Below are positions 1 to 11,757 of a DNA stretch of 64,000 nt, in pieces. The stretch spans positions 310,001 through 374,000 of the forward strand of contig MCGO01000013.1 of NCBI GenBank assembly GCA_002104985.1. Direction: 5' to 3'. This stretch comes from Rhizoclosmatium globosum (Eukaryota; Chytridiomycota; Chytridiomycetes; Chytridiales; Chytriomycetaceae). Both the position numbers and the translations under genes were made by a program. Positions within the stretch are counted from its first letter, which is position 1; every line of letters begins with the position of its first letter. The notes under the pieces were generated by a model. That model made no database searches and had not been told where the DNA came from. It saw nothing but the letters and a program-made list of their open reading frames with translations.

Positions 1-2974
1 GGTCCGTAGTAACACAATACCCATCTCCAGTATGGCTTCAACCCACGGCTGTCTTCATCGTCATCAGACCCATCATCGCTTCTTGTTCCAGGATCAGTCA
101 GCTTCTTTCCGCGCGCAATAAACTTGTCAATTAAGTCATCTAACTCAGGTGTAGACTTTGGTTCAGCTGGTTTCAAGTCAGAATTATCAACAAGGTCGTG
201 AAATCGTTGTGCCCAGACAGTTCCTCCTCTAGTCTCGCGGTGATGAGCAGCCCACTCGACAAAAGATTTAAACTCAACAAAGACATGCGGGTTTGCGGAA
301 TCTTTTGTTTCTCTCACACAGGTCCGTTGCTCTGTATCCCAAACACTCTTTTCGGACTCATACTTGACTTTGTCAGAGTTTTCGAGCAGGTAGAAGTAAG
401 TTTCAGCAACAGGAATAGTGGAATTGAGGCGTAGGTCACGGCGGTACATTTTATCTGTTTTGCCCTCAACAGACTTCCGTGATGCCATCAAATTGATGAA
501 GGGGTTCTCAAGCCCCAATCCTCCCGCAGTGCTAAACAATTATATTAGCTTGAATTGAATGATTAATAAAGAGAAATACTCACATTGGCCAATGGAACCA
601 AGCGTCCGGAATTTTCTCATTGCTTAGCGAAGGGAAACGTTCCTTAATCATCGCCTCTACGACTGAGATGGGGTTAGGAAATTCACTCTCATCCTCAGCC
701 AGAGCAAACACAGCATCCTTAAACGCAACAGAATACACAGTCTTCATCGCAGCCATAATTTCGTCAATATGCTTCAACCCAAACACAGGACTCATCTTTC
801 CAAAGTTTCTCAAAAAAAAACTCGTGAATTTGTTGAAGACATTGACCCAAATAATGACAGACTTGCACGCACGTAGCTTTTGACGCATGATTTCCGCGTA
901 GAAGAGAAGCTTACGAGTGCTTACGTGAAAGTGGCCGTCAGAACCTAAAATGAGGAAACCCCATTCACAGGAGAGCTGTGGTAAAGGTGTTGAGCCTGGA
1001 ATTACTTTCACTGTTCCAGCGGTTATCTTGTGTTCCGTCATTGTCAAGCTTTTGATTCCAAGGAGCGCGGTAGGGTGATAAATCGACACAGAACCGCTCT
1101 TGCCCAAGTTGAAGGATACACCAAAAAGTCTCGCGAATTTGTTCATGGATTCCCAGGCACGTATGGCAGTCTCCTCTTCACGTGTCCAAAACCAAATGTC
1201 ATCGTGAATTCTGTGTAACAATACACCACCCAATTTTTCAGTACCCGTCTGGCGGTTTACGTATAAATCCATCAGAGTCAAAACAGCCTCTCCCATTAGC
1301 CGGGAAATCAAGTGGGCAATATGAGTTCCCTGCTTGCAAGTTCTGGTTTGTCCAGAGATAGTGATTGGCGCTTCAAGGTATGTGCGGAAGAACTTGAGCC
1401 AGGTTGGTGGGAGTTGGAAGACCTCAAGGACAGCAAGAACAACATCATGGTTGAGGGACAGTCCAAACGACGCCAAATCTGTTTTGACAACAGTGAAAGG
1501 CTGTGTGAAATGATTGAGGATTAGATTGAAATTTAAACACGAAATCAAACGTGTACCTTGTCCTTGTAAACGGCTTGATGCCATTTTGCCTCAGTCGCAA
1601 TCAACAGCATAAGCTTTTGCATTGGCAATGAGCTAATTTTATCCTCATTTTCCCCTCGCAAGTCATCATACATTCCAGGCGTGTCCGTCACATCACCCGC
1701 AGAAGCCGGAAGCATATTCAAAAAATAGTCATCCAGGAATCGAACAAACCGTTGATCCTGAATTGCCTCTTGTTTTTTGCCACTGTAAGTCCCAGCTTTG
1801 TTCCATACAGTATCAATCTTCTCTGAAGCGAACTGTGATGGAGTGTACTTGAGGAGATTTGTCATTTCAGTTCGGAATTGAATACACCACTGTAATCCAA
1901 TATACTCCAAGAATATCATGGTGCAGATATCGTAGTCAAGGAAGACACGGTGGCGACCTCCAACAGCGGGTCTCACATCTCCAAAGACTCCAGAACTGGG
2001 CCAAGCCCATTCACCGTTATTCACTTTATCAAGCATCAACGTCAAGATTGCAGCAAATTCATTGAGAATGGTCTCGTTTGACTGAAGGTCTCGTAGAATC
2101 TCACGCTTCTCCAGTGACAACAGATCGTTTTTGAGAAGTGAGGTGACTGCAAGGACCACTTCCTCTTGAGTAACTTTATGATTGATTGAGTTTCTGCGAA
2201 TGTTTTGAGTTGCTGTGGGTATTTACTCAATAACACATTCAAGGAACAGAGTAAACAACTCAACTGCACAGGCTTGATTCCACCTGCTCAAGGCTCCATT
2301 CTCCTTTGGCGTTGTATCGAAATTCAGCAGCTCCGTGTTCACAAATTGCTTCAACGCGTCAATATCAACCACCTCCGCCTTGAACGACCGTTCAACTCAC
2401 CTTAGCCGAATCCTTCGACTCCGGTGCGTATTCTGATACTTCAACAGACTTTCCATCATCAGTATCGCCATCCATCCAAGATCCAGTATCAGAAGTGACG
2501 GCGTTCTCGTAATTCAAGTATTCCGTGAGAAGTCCGCCAAACAGATGCGCAAACTCCCATCGCTTCTCGCAACGTGTGATTTCGGTGGTTAAGTGTTTGA
2601 TCCAGTACTGGAGGAGCGACTTGCTGATGGTTGGATCTGTCTCTGCTTGCTTGATCAAAGCTTCGATGTTGACCATGTGTTCGTGGACATTGGTTCCTGC
2701 GATTGTGAAGTCTACCATTCCGTCGAATAGGATTCGGAGTTTCTCCGTCAGTTTGCTGAGTTAATGCTTTCAATAAATGATAGAGGGCAGATGATGGTGT
2801 TTGCAAAACAAACTTTGTTGAGGCGGCAGAGTCTTTCACAGTCTTGTAATGTGCCAGCATTCTCGCTTGCTGGACCTTAATCTCGTCCAGTTTCATGGTT
2901 GTTACAGTGTGTAACATGTCTTTGTACGGCGACCCAGAGGCATGCACTGCGTCCACCTTATGGGTTGAAAGCAT
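1..2974 (-). CDS. rvt: rvt-type cellular reverse transcriptase (3' end beyond window)
   Basis: Seen: the reverse transcriptase core lies at 580-1584. Motif A-like VVKTDLASFG is followed by QGTHIAHLISRLMGEA (motif B), IHDDIWFW (catalytic motif C, HDD in place of YxDD) and FGVSFNLGKSGS (motif D). An intron (about 534-584) joins FHWP to TAGGLGLENPF, and an open frame continues to base 1. The N-terminal part (1545-2974) is helical with no nuclease or gag-like domain. No LTR, poly-A tail, endonuclease or RNase H is visible. Family knowledge: rvt genes are usually single-copy, host-retained RTs found in fungi, protists, rotifers and some bacteria, with N- and C-terminal extensions and an HDD-like catalytic motif. 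Inference: this is rvt rather than a retrotransposon. Frame changes occur near 2400 and 2770. Start chosen at ATG 2974; upstream exons cannot be excluded. Confidence 0.72.
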
Positions 2975-3197
2975 TTTTTGTTAAGATTTGGTGGTTCGGA
3001 GTGTCCGCCTTTTGAAGAAGGCTTGGGTTGGGAAGGAATTGGAAGGGAAGGGAAATGCGTCACCACATTTTTGATGACAACAAGTCCGCAAGTTATTTGT
3101 GACGTGGAATTGTTCAGCACAGAGAAATAACGTATACTGTGAATAAAAAAATTAAATCTATTGTGTATTTTATTGACATCATACTACTCTCACCATG

Positions 3198-4133
3198 TTA
3201 AGGTCTAGGAAGTGTTAAACCCGGGTTAAACTGAATTATAAAAGATTCAAGCCTTAACATTGTCACTTCCAGAGGGATGTCGCCAATCAAGTGATTATTT
3301 GTCAGAGTCAGAACTTCCAGCCTATGAAGCTGACCCAATTCGCGAGGAATCGTGCCCATTAAATTACAGTTTTCTAAAGCCAGAATGCGAAGATTTGAAA
3401 GCTGTCCAAGTTCTGGAGGAATTGTCCACCGCTGCCCACTCTTCTTCGTGTGAAATCCAAGGATAAGCTCTTGCAAAGCACACAAATTTCCGAATTCCGG
3501 TGGAATTGGGCCTTCCAAACCCATTCCCGAAACTTCCAATCGTTCCAAGCGCAATAATTTCCCCAGTTCTGTTGGTAAACAACCTTTCAGGAGATCGTTG
3601 TCCACCAATTCAAGTGCGCAGAGAAACGTCAAACATCCAATGGAAGCGGGAATAGATCCACTCATATCGCTATACTTAATTCTAAGGATTTGAAGGTTGG
3701 ACAGGAGTCTAACTTCTTCTGGGAGGACCCATGGACTGTTTCCAGAGTCACCCATTATTGATAACCAAGTCAGGTTTCCCAAGTGAGGGAACCATGGGGA
3801 AGGCACTTGTATCTTGAAATTTGAATAAATGATGCGCCAATCGATGGCAGTCAATTGAGTCAAGTATCGCCGCGCATACTCTGATGCGTAAACGGTAGGT
3901 GCATCGCAGCCAAACAAGAGATCCCATTCGTCTGGGTCGTCCAAAGCTTCTGTTCTGCCCTTGTTCGCAGCAGGTACGAATCGTGTGATGTTCAAGGCGG
4001 CAAAGTCAGGAGTCGACAGGAGTCTTTGGAAGGATCTCGACAGTACCCTCAACTTCCAAACGATCTTTGGATGCATCCAGCTCATTATTTGTGAGACCAA
4101 CTCGATGGGAAGATCAGTGATCACTGTCATCAT
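3198..4133 (-). CDS. F-box-like protein with plant-type leucine-rich repeats
   Basis: A single-exon protein of 311 aa. Residues 5-40 (TDLPIELVSQIMSW and following) read as an F-box, the module that binds Skp1 in SCF ubiquitin ligases. About six LRRs fill the C-terminal half in the pattern LxxLxxLxLxxNxLxGxIPxELGxL, for example the repeat around LEGPIPPEFGNLCAL. The GxIP consensus is the plant-specific LRR subtype. There is no signal peptide or membrane segment with this start, so a cytoplasmic adaptor is likely. The frame stays open upstream to 4295, but that part would overlap the divergent RRM gene, so ATG 4133 (ATG ATG) was chosen. Substrate unknown. Confidence 0.75.
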   Translation of the reverse strand: MMTVITDLPIELVSQIMSWMHPKIVWKLRVLSRSFQRLLSTPDFAALNITRFVPAANKGRTEALDDPDEWDLLFGCDAPTVYASEYARRYLTQLTAIDWRIIYSNFKIQVPSPWFPHLGNLTWLSIMGDSGNSPWVLPEEVRLLSNLQILRIKYSDMSGSIPASIGCLTFLCALELVDNDLLKGCLPTELGKLLRLERLEVSGMGLEGPIPPEFGNLCALQELILGFHTKKSGQRWTIPPELGQLSNLRILALENCNLMGTIPRELGQLHRLEVLTLTNNHLIGDIPLEVTMLRLESFIIQFNPGLTLPRP

Positions 4134-4240
4134 GCTTGTGTTCGTGTAAATATTTAGATGTAATATTTCACGCTTTAAGTGAAAGAATTGAAATGAAATA
4201 GAGAATATAGAATTAAAATCCTCACCACACAAAAGTCCGA

Positions 4241-5604
4241 ATGTTGCGACCGTCGCCCAATCCCAATCCACCAGTACCACCAACATCATCGACACTCACG
4301 CTTCTCTTCCAATCGCGGAGCAACGCACCTCCGAGCACAAAACGGGCTGTTCTCTGTGTTGCGAACGTGGCGAGCGAGTTCAGCGAAGGCGACATTTACA
4401 AGTTGTTTGTGCGTTTGCTTTCTCTCTGTCTCTCACTAACAACTCTGATAACGACTCTAACTCTGTAAACAGAGCCCGCAAATCTCGCGCCACGAGCGGC
4501 CCTTCTTTGCCCACGGAATACACGTGCCAATTGACTTGGATTCAGGGTCCTCGCTTGGTTGCTGTTTTGTGGTGAGTGGTGGGTATCGCTTGCGTTGGAA
4601 TACGATCGTAACCCGCAAATAGGAGTTTGAATCGTACTTGGATGCCCTCAATGCTCTTGAAACAACAAGTAAACTGATTCTTCACGGGAATCTCGTCTGT
4701 GTTCGATGGTCGTCGCAACAAGAACTACTCAGCAGCCTCTTTCCAGACTTGAAAGCTCCCCCGCTCGACGCATCTCCTCCTTCTGTGCCTGCCACGAAGC
4801 CCCGCGACCTCATCTTTCTTACGCGACAGAACATAAACAGTTTGCTTCTGCTATGTCGTGAGGCAAATGTGAGCACTACACCTTTCTCTACCACCTTCTA
4901 ACTACTTTTAAATACAGACGCGTTTCGCTGGAAAGTCTGTTGAAAAGCCGTTTCGTTGGGTCATCTCGGTGCTCACCAAAGTTCCATGGCATATGACAGA
5001 GTCGATTTCTACTATCCACCGTGACCATCTCTTTGAAATGCTCAAACGTCTTTTGAGTTTATTGATGTATTCGTGCAGATTGTCTAACTTCGTTTTTGCT
5101 CCATATAGTTTCCCTTGACTATGCCAAGACTTTACTCCAAGACCCACATTCTCAACTCGACCCAGATATTGTGTCCCAACTCATTCGTTGCGCACTTTGT
5201 GTCCCCGGTTTTACTGAAAAGCAAAAAGTTGCCGTTCTCAACGCGTCTGTGAGTGACGAAATAGACTTTTTTCCTTCAACCCATAACTCAATTATTATTA
5301 GGACTCGACTTGTCCTCCAGATCTTGAAAAATTCGTCTTTCTTGAATCCACGATGACTTCTGCTCCATCAACTCCGATAACGCCATACGCGTCGCGTCCC
5401 AGGATGTACCAACCAGGCGGCAAGAGCAAGTTTGGGGCCTACAAGCCTTTCCAATACCAAAAAGCTATTCCAGGCTACAAAAAGTCGTTCTACAAAGCTT
5501 CATCCTCCGATTCGTCACTGTCTCCGTTTGCTCCTACCCATTCTTCTCTCGCTGCTCAATCAAAGCCTTCATCTAGTTCGAGTGCGTTCTTTAAGAATGG
5601 TTGA
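4241..5604 (+). CDS. RRM-domain RNA-binding protein
   Basis: Splicing several short introns gives one protein of roughly 370 aa. Residues about 35-120 form an RNA recognition motif: strand 1 AVLCVANVA, helix 1 EGDIYKLF, RNP1-like GCCFVEFES, helix 2 ALNALETT, last strand NLVCVRW. Introns at about 4408-4471, 4571-4620, 4869-4918, 5050-5108 and 5247-5301 end in consensus GT and AG. The middle is a helical region (VPWHMTESISTIHRDHLFEM and on) that I do not recognise. The C-terminus is basic and rich in Ser, Pro, Tyr and Lys, as in many RNA-binding proteins. It is divergent from the F-box/LRR gene with 107 bp between start codons. Confidence 0.65.
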
Positions 5605-5827
5605 TCACAAGGTGCCTTTAATTCCTTGTTTTACAATCAATAACCCCGCTCTTCAGATCGTGAAATTCCCTGTATTGCATGATCCTGCTTAATCATATTG
5701 CGTTCATATTTACTTTGCTTATCATAATATTTTTCGTCGAAATTATCCTTTGTCCTTTCTTTTTTCAATGAATTTGTATCAATGGACACGCTGTTGTGTT
5801 TGTCCCTTTGTCTTCATAAAAGAAAAC

Positions 5828-7906
5828 AATGCATCGCGTCTACATGATTCTCTTGCTTATATGGATTGCTGCTGTCTGGGCACAAGAAATAGATCTGTCA
5901 ATCCATGAACAGTTTTGGCAAGTCCGCCAAGAAATTAAAGAGTAAGGGTTTTCAAAATATTCACGTTCGACTGAAATCCTTACACAGGTCATGGCAAACA
6001 GAGCAAATAATCACAAGCGCTCAAAACTGGAATTATGCGATCGAAGAACACTACTTTCCACAAATTGTAGATCATTTCGGTACCGTACAAGGCCTCACTG
6101 ACAGCCGATTCAACCAATACTTCCTTCTCATGGATACGTTTTATAAATCCGGAGGACCAGTGTTCTTGTTCGTTGGTGGAGAGTCCGCCCTCAAGACTTC
6201 GGATTTCTATGGACTTGTGTTGGAACTTGCGCAAAAGTACAATGGTCTTTTGTTGGGACTTGAGCATCGATTTTATGGAGCTGGTAGGAAGCCCTCTTTG
6301 AGTTGAGAGATTTTGTTAATTCGTGGGACAGAATATGGTCGATCTGTTCCGACTGGAAGTATCAACTCAATGTCGCTACAACTTTGCACGAGTAAACAGG
6401 CAGTTGAAGACTTAGCGTACTTTGTTGAATCATTTCCGGCGTTGTTCCCCAAATATGGCTTGAACAGAAATACCAAGTGGATCTCGGTGGGTGGAAGTTA
6501 TCCTGGTAAATTTCCATGATTTTCAGTTTCCTTTCTGATTTGTTGTTTTGAATCAGGGGCATTGTCTGCTTGGCTGAGAGTGAAACACCCAGAATCAATT
6601 TATGCGTCTCACGCGTCAAGCGCCCCACTTCTTGCAGTCGAAACTTCTGGAGCTTTTCTTACGCTGTTGAAGAAGCGTTTGATTATTTCTCTGGAAATAG
6701 AGCGTGTATGAATGGGTGGACACGTGCGATTCAAGTTTTGGATCAAAAGCTTATGTCAATTGCTAGTGATAGTTCCGCACTGCTTAAGTTTCAAAACACC
6801 TTCTACGATATTCCAAAAAGTAGTGTTCAGTACATTGCAGACTTACCGACTGTTATTAGTTATATTATTGCTCCGGTAGCCCAATACGGACCACAATTTA
6901 GCTGGTGGCTCTATCAGATGGAAGCTCTATTCGAACACTCGATGCTGTGTGTGATGGTCGATTCTTGCCTGCTTTCACTGACCCCACAGCCACACCTGAC
7001 GCGTTACTGTCTGCATTACAAACATTATTCAAAACCTACACAATATCAGTCGCCAGTGGAAGAAACAAGCGTAAACGAGACGTAAGCAGCACATACAATT
7101 TCTGGATGTATCAAACGTGCAATGAGTTTGGGTTCCAACAAGTAGCTCAAGATCTCAGAATTCATCTCAGCTTTTACGAAGCTATACTGCTTATTCCCAA
7201 TTTATAACCGTTGACTATTGGAGACAAGTGTGTTTTTATCAAGGAAACTTCCATCCACCAAACACAGCCGAGACAAATGAATACTTTGGCGGATTGGACA
7301 TCAAAACACCAAGAATTCTTTTTGTGAATGGCAGATACGATCCTTGGCATTGGCTTTCCGTTTATGGAACTCCGCCTATTCCCAACAGTCAAACAAGCAT
7401 TTTGTATGACGGAGCCACACATTGTAATGATATGCAAGGCCGCGGGTCAGTCCGAACAATGTATCAGCTCAGTGTTTTTGATCAGATCTCTGCTGTGTAT
7501 GATTGTTGGCTTCTGGCTATTTGCGCCAATGTCAATTCTGTTGCTACGACCGCAACTACCAGCGCAGCTAGTACTCAAACAACATCAGTCACAAATTCTC
7601 TGACATTATTCAACTCAATATACACCACAACAAGGACTCCGTGGTTTCAGGCTGTTATCCTGCTTACACACTCTTTAGTAATTACATAGCAGGAGCTTAT
7701 GTATCTTTTGAAGGCCACAACTTTCGTTTCACTGGAGCCAACTGGGCCCAAATATCTTCTTGCAATTCAACTTTGCCTTTGAAATGTTACGATCCATTAT
7801 ATCTGTTGGAAGTTATGGTGTCGGAGTTCAGCTCAGCCAATTTGGAAGAAATTACAAGCTTTCTGATAGCGGATGGATTGATGAAGGCGCATGCACAATG
7901 TACTAA
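5828..7906 (+). CDS. S28 serine carboxypeptidase, copy 1, with carbohydrate-binding-like tail
   Basis: Secreted prolyl-carboxypeptidase-type protease (family S28). A signal peptide MHRVYMILLLIWIAAVWAQ starts at 5828. Core marks are VDHFGT, FNQYFLLMD, LEHRFYGA, the nucleophile motif GGSYPG (Ser, about 6488-6505), CDGRFLPAF, NGRYDPWHW (catalytic Asp) and GATHCNDM (catalytic His). Introns at about 5941-5987, 6284-6332 and 6505-6555 fit. After the catalytic domain comes a Thr/Ser-rich linker (7530-7640), then two short modules with Tyr/Trp and paired Cys (GAYVSFEGHNFRFTGANW; YGVGVQLSQFGRNYKLSDSGW) that resemble chitin-binding type 5/12 domains. Frame changes near 6645, 6903, 7165, 7640 and 7795 break the open frame. 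First of three tandem paralogues and the only one without a membrane anchor. Confidence 0.75.
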
Positions 7907-8002
7907 TGCTTCTCTTCTTTGTTTTATTCCGAAAAAGTAAACAAATTTTAATTCCACAAGCTTTCGTATTGTGTTTTCACATTGTTCAAAGAGAATGTTC
8001 CA

Positions 8003-9783
8003 ATGAAGCACTCCTTCTCTTCATATTCGCGTCCATTGTCATTGCCCAAAACGCGTTTCATGAGCTCGCTACCGCAACTTCGTGAAACCAAGCAGTTGGT
8101 CCGACAGGAAGCCGAAGAGTCGCTATTAACTCATCTTCAGCCGCGGCTGTGGTTTCAAAGGAATTTTTCTTTAAACAGAAGGTGGATCACTTTGGCACTT
8201 GCAAGGCGTAATGGAACCTGGTTCAATCAATATTTCTTGCTGTTGGATGCGTATTATGCCGCAGGTGGACCTGTGATATTGTTTATTGGTGGAGAAGATG
8301 AGATCCGCAGAGAAGATGATGAAGATAATAGTCTACAACGGCAAGTTGCGGAAAGTACGGTGGTCTATTGATTGTTTGGAACATCGTTTCTATGGAGCTG
8401 TGAGTCAAAAATCTGTAAAATCTGGTAATTTAACAACATTTGTAAATTGTACAAAAAGGAAGATCAGTTCCGACAGCTGATCTCTCGAATAATTCGTTGC
8501 GGCTGTTAACAAGTAGCCAAGCTGTCGAGGATATAGCAAACTTTATTCGATCATTTTCAAATGATTCCTCAATACAACACGACTCGGACTCAAAATGGAT
8601 ACTGATTGGAGCAAGTTACGCTGGAGCACTATCAGTTTGGCTCGAGAAAAATACCCAACATTGTTTTGCTGCCCACGCATCAATTGCTCCAGTAGTTCTC
8701 GAGCCCAACTTTTGGAGATACTCATACGCTGTAGAACAGGCAATGAATTTTTCAGTGGTTAAACGCTGTATGAGAGGTTGGACTCGGGCTGTTCGATTGT
8801 TGGACCAAACCATCTCCAGTTTGCAAGGCATAAATAAACTCAAGCATTCAATCAAAATTCTGGCTTAGTCAAATCAACGACTTGGGAGATTTTGGAACCA
8901 TTGTAACAACCAATTTGGATCAACCGCCCAGTACGGCCCCAGCATAAATATGCTTGTACCTTCCGCCAATAGTACTAGTGGTTTAACATACTTGGATGCT
9001 ATTTGTGGTGGAACCTATTTACCAGCATTTACTGATCCAAACGCGAAAGATGAAGACCTTCTTTCTTCACTTCAAAACCTTACAATCACGTTTCTTAAGG
9101 ATAATGGAATAAGTGGGGACTCTGATCCAAGCGTTGGTCTTTGGAATAGTGGTCTATTACTGATAGATCTTTCGATAATGGATGGTTTCTTGGCAGTATC
9201 AAACATGCAACGAATTTGGATATGCGATGACAGCACAGTCTGTAACAGTTCCGGGTCAATTGATTTCTGACTGGAGCGTATATTCCCAGTTTATCACTTT
9301 GGATTATGTGCAATCAATCTGTCAACGCAACAATTATCTGCTGACGGTGTACCGTCCAAGAATTAGATTACAGGGACTAATATTACTGCGTCTCGTATTT
9401 TATGGGTAAACGGCGATATTGATCCATGGCATTGGCTCTCTATCATAAACTCCCCGCCAATCAAGTATTATCTATCAAAATGCAACTCACTGCAACGATA
9501 TGTGGGGAATACGGCCAAAAGATTCAAACTATGTGTCTCTCATCTATCAGCAGATATTTGGTGTTTATGACTTCTGGCTTGGATATGCGGCGACAGCTAT
9601 ACCCCTGTTTTCCATTTTAATACAACATCAACTCAAACTTCCGGAATAAACGTCACAATGAACTCTCCAGAAGATATGAAAAGTCCGTATTCCTTGATTA
9701 TTGGCCTTGCCACTGGGGCCACAGCAATTGTCCTTCTGCTGATTGCAACTTACATTTACTTGAAAACAAGAAAATCAAAATAA
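8003..9783 (+). CDS. S28 serine carboxypeptidase, copy 2, membrane-anchored
   Basis: Second S28 paralogue. Marks in order are FKQKVDHFGT, GTWFNQYFLLLD, LEHRFYGA, GASYAGALSVWL (nucleophile Ser, about 8611-8646), EPNFWRYSYAVEQ, CGGTYLPAFTDP, NGDIDPWHWLS (Asp) and NATHCNDMWG (His). A hydrophobic segment near 9690-9765 (SLIIGLATGATAIVLLLIA) followed by KTRKSK predicts a type I membrane anchor, so the protease would face outside or the vacuole lumen. The frame breaks near 8010, 8200, 8350, 8370, 8850 and beyond. At the start one extra A after ATGAA would give a classic signal peptide (ALLLFIFASIVIAQ), and similar one-base repairs in short A or T runs rejoin LQG, EKY and LEHR. Sequence error is therefore more likely than decay. 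Confidence 0.72.
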
Positions 9784-9820
9784 GCTTGGACAAATAAAGA
9801 AAGAGATGTATATGATTTTC

Positions 9821-11753
9821 ATGAAAATCTCACTTCCCTCTCACTACTTATTCATGTCGCCGCTTCGCTGAAGCAAAGACGCCCGACACTACTTGAATAT
9901 CAAACAGAACAGCTTCAATTAACGAAACGTCTCTGGCGAGAGTACGTAAACGCGATTTTAACCTTAAGGCTTAAGGACTCATAGGCATCAAGCAACGTTA
10001 TCAAACAACGCTGGCCTCAGTATCACTCCAAATTGTTCGTACTTCAAGCAAAACGTAGATCATTTTGGGAATCAACAAGGTGTAAATGGCAGCTGGTTCC
10101 TACAATATTACTGCGTTGTAGATAAATTCTATAAAGTCGGCGCGCCAGTATTTCTTTATATTGAGGGAGAATCCCCTTTAGACGAAGAATCGATAACGCG
10201 AGATTCTCTGATGCGACAAGTGGCCATGAAATATAACGGATTACTTGTATCTATTGAACATCGATTCTATGGTGCCCGTACGTAGTCAAGAAATATGTAA
10301 ATTACTAACTGATTAGGTTTTAGCCTACCAAGGGAGGTCGGTTCCTACAGCAGACCTCTCAAACAACTCGTTACAACTCCTCACCTCTGAACAAGCAATT
10401 GAAGATCTTGCAAACTTTATTCGATACTTTCCGTCAATTCAGCCAGCCTACAAACTTTCAACCTCCACAACAAAATGGATTTCATTCGGAGGAAGCTATG
10501 CTGGTTCGCTCTCTGCTTGGCTTCGTGCGAAACATCAAGACCTTGTCTTTGCAGCCTACGCTTCTAGCGCCCCTGTTCTTCCTGAGCCAAATTTTTGGAG
10601 ATATTCATATTCTGTGGAGGCTGGAATGAATTTCTTCAGTGGCTCCACAAAATGTATGGAAGGTTGGACGAGGGCAGTTAAAGTGTTGGACCAGACACTT
10701 TTGAAGCTGCAAGGAAATCCAACTGCGCTTAAAGACTTTCTTCAAAATTTTGGCTGAGCAGATGAATCATTTGGGAGATGCAACAGTATTATCACCACGC
10801 AATTCGCCTTAAGTGTCCAGTACGGTCCTCAGTACAATTATCTGATACAGCCAAGCAATACTACATCTGGACTTCTATTCTTGGACGCGCTGTGTGATGG
10901 CTCGTTTTTGCCTGCGTTTACGAATTCAAGTTCTTCAGACACAGATTTGATATCTGCAATTAAAAATCTGACAATAACATTCATGCAACAAAATGGGTTC
11001 CAAAGCGACGCAGATCGCGAGATCTCAGGATGGAATACAAACTCTATCAGTGATAGATCCATAGAAAATAATTGGTTTCTGTGGTATTGGCAAGCTTGTA
11101 ATGAATTTGGATACAACCAAGTTGCTCAGAATATATCGGTGCCAGAGCAGTTATTAAGTAGTTGGAGTGCATATTCTCAGTTTATCACTATGGATTATGC
11201 AGAGTGGGCCTGTAGGACTCAATTTGGAATAGCGACTGGGAAAGCAAATGTTAAACAGACAACGGACTATTATGGCGGACTCGATGTCAAAGCTCCTTTC
11301 ATTTTGTGGATCAACGGGGAATATGACCCTTGGCATTGGCTTTCGAATTATGAAACCCCTCCTGATCCTGCAACACAACGCAGTATCTTATTCTTTAATG
11401 CAACGCATTGTAACGATTTGTGGGGTAAAACTAGTGGCATGTCTGTGTACCAGGCAGAATTCTTCAATCAAGTGTTTTCTGTTCTCGATGATTGGATCAT
11501 CAACAATCCAGCTGGACCAAGTTCCAGTGAGTCAAATATCACAAAAGTTGGAATTATAACCGGTGCAACGGCTATTGTGATTTTTGGTATTGCGTTAGTC
11601 GTCATTCGTAGATTCAGGAAAGGCCAATATTCTCAAGTTGTTACAGGCACAATCCCAGAGCCAGACTCAGAATCAGGAACAAAGGGCAAGATGGAGTCAG
11701 TGAGAAGAAATTCGAGCAACATTTTACGAACCAATGAGGTATCACAGGTGTAA
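9821..11753 (+). CDS. S28 serine carboxypeptidase, copy 3, membrane-anchored
   Basis: Third and best preserved S28 paralogue, starting only 37 bp after the stop of copy 2. Marks: YFKQNVDHFGNQQGV, EHRFYGA, GGSYAGSLSAWL (nucleophile, about 10490-10525), PEPNFWRYSYSVE, LDALCDGSFLPAF, NGEYDPWHWLS (Asp) and NATHCNDLWG (His). A continuous frame covers 10881-11753. The C-terminus has one membrane span (VGIITGATAIVIFGIALVVI) and a cytosolic tail of about 50 residues rich in Ser and basic residues. One added A in the A run after ATG 9821 would give a signal peptide (LTSLSLLIHVAAS). Introns sit near 9951-9986 and 10279-10322; another frame change is near 10757. Confidence 0.8.
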
Positions 11754-11757
11754 CAGT

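Noticed and set aside
1..2974. LINE or LTR retrotransposon
   Set aside because: No repeats, tail, endonuclease, RNase H or integrase are visible, and the RT motifs fit rvt better.
5828..9783. Calling S28 copies 1 and 2 dead pseudogenes
   Set aside because: All catalytic motifs are kept and most breaks are repaired by one base in a homopolymer; the same pattern hits essential genes such as TTC27, VPS16 and GSS.
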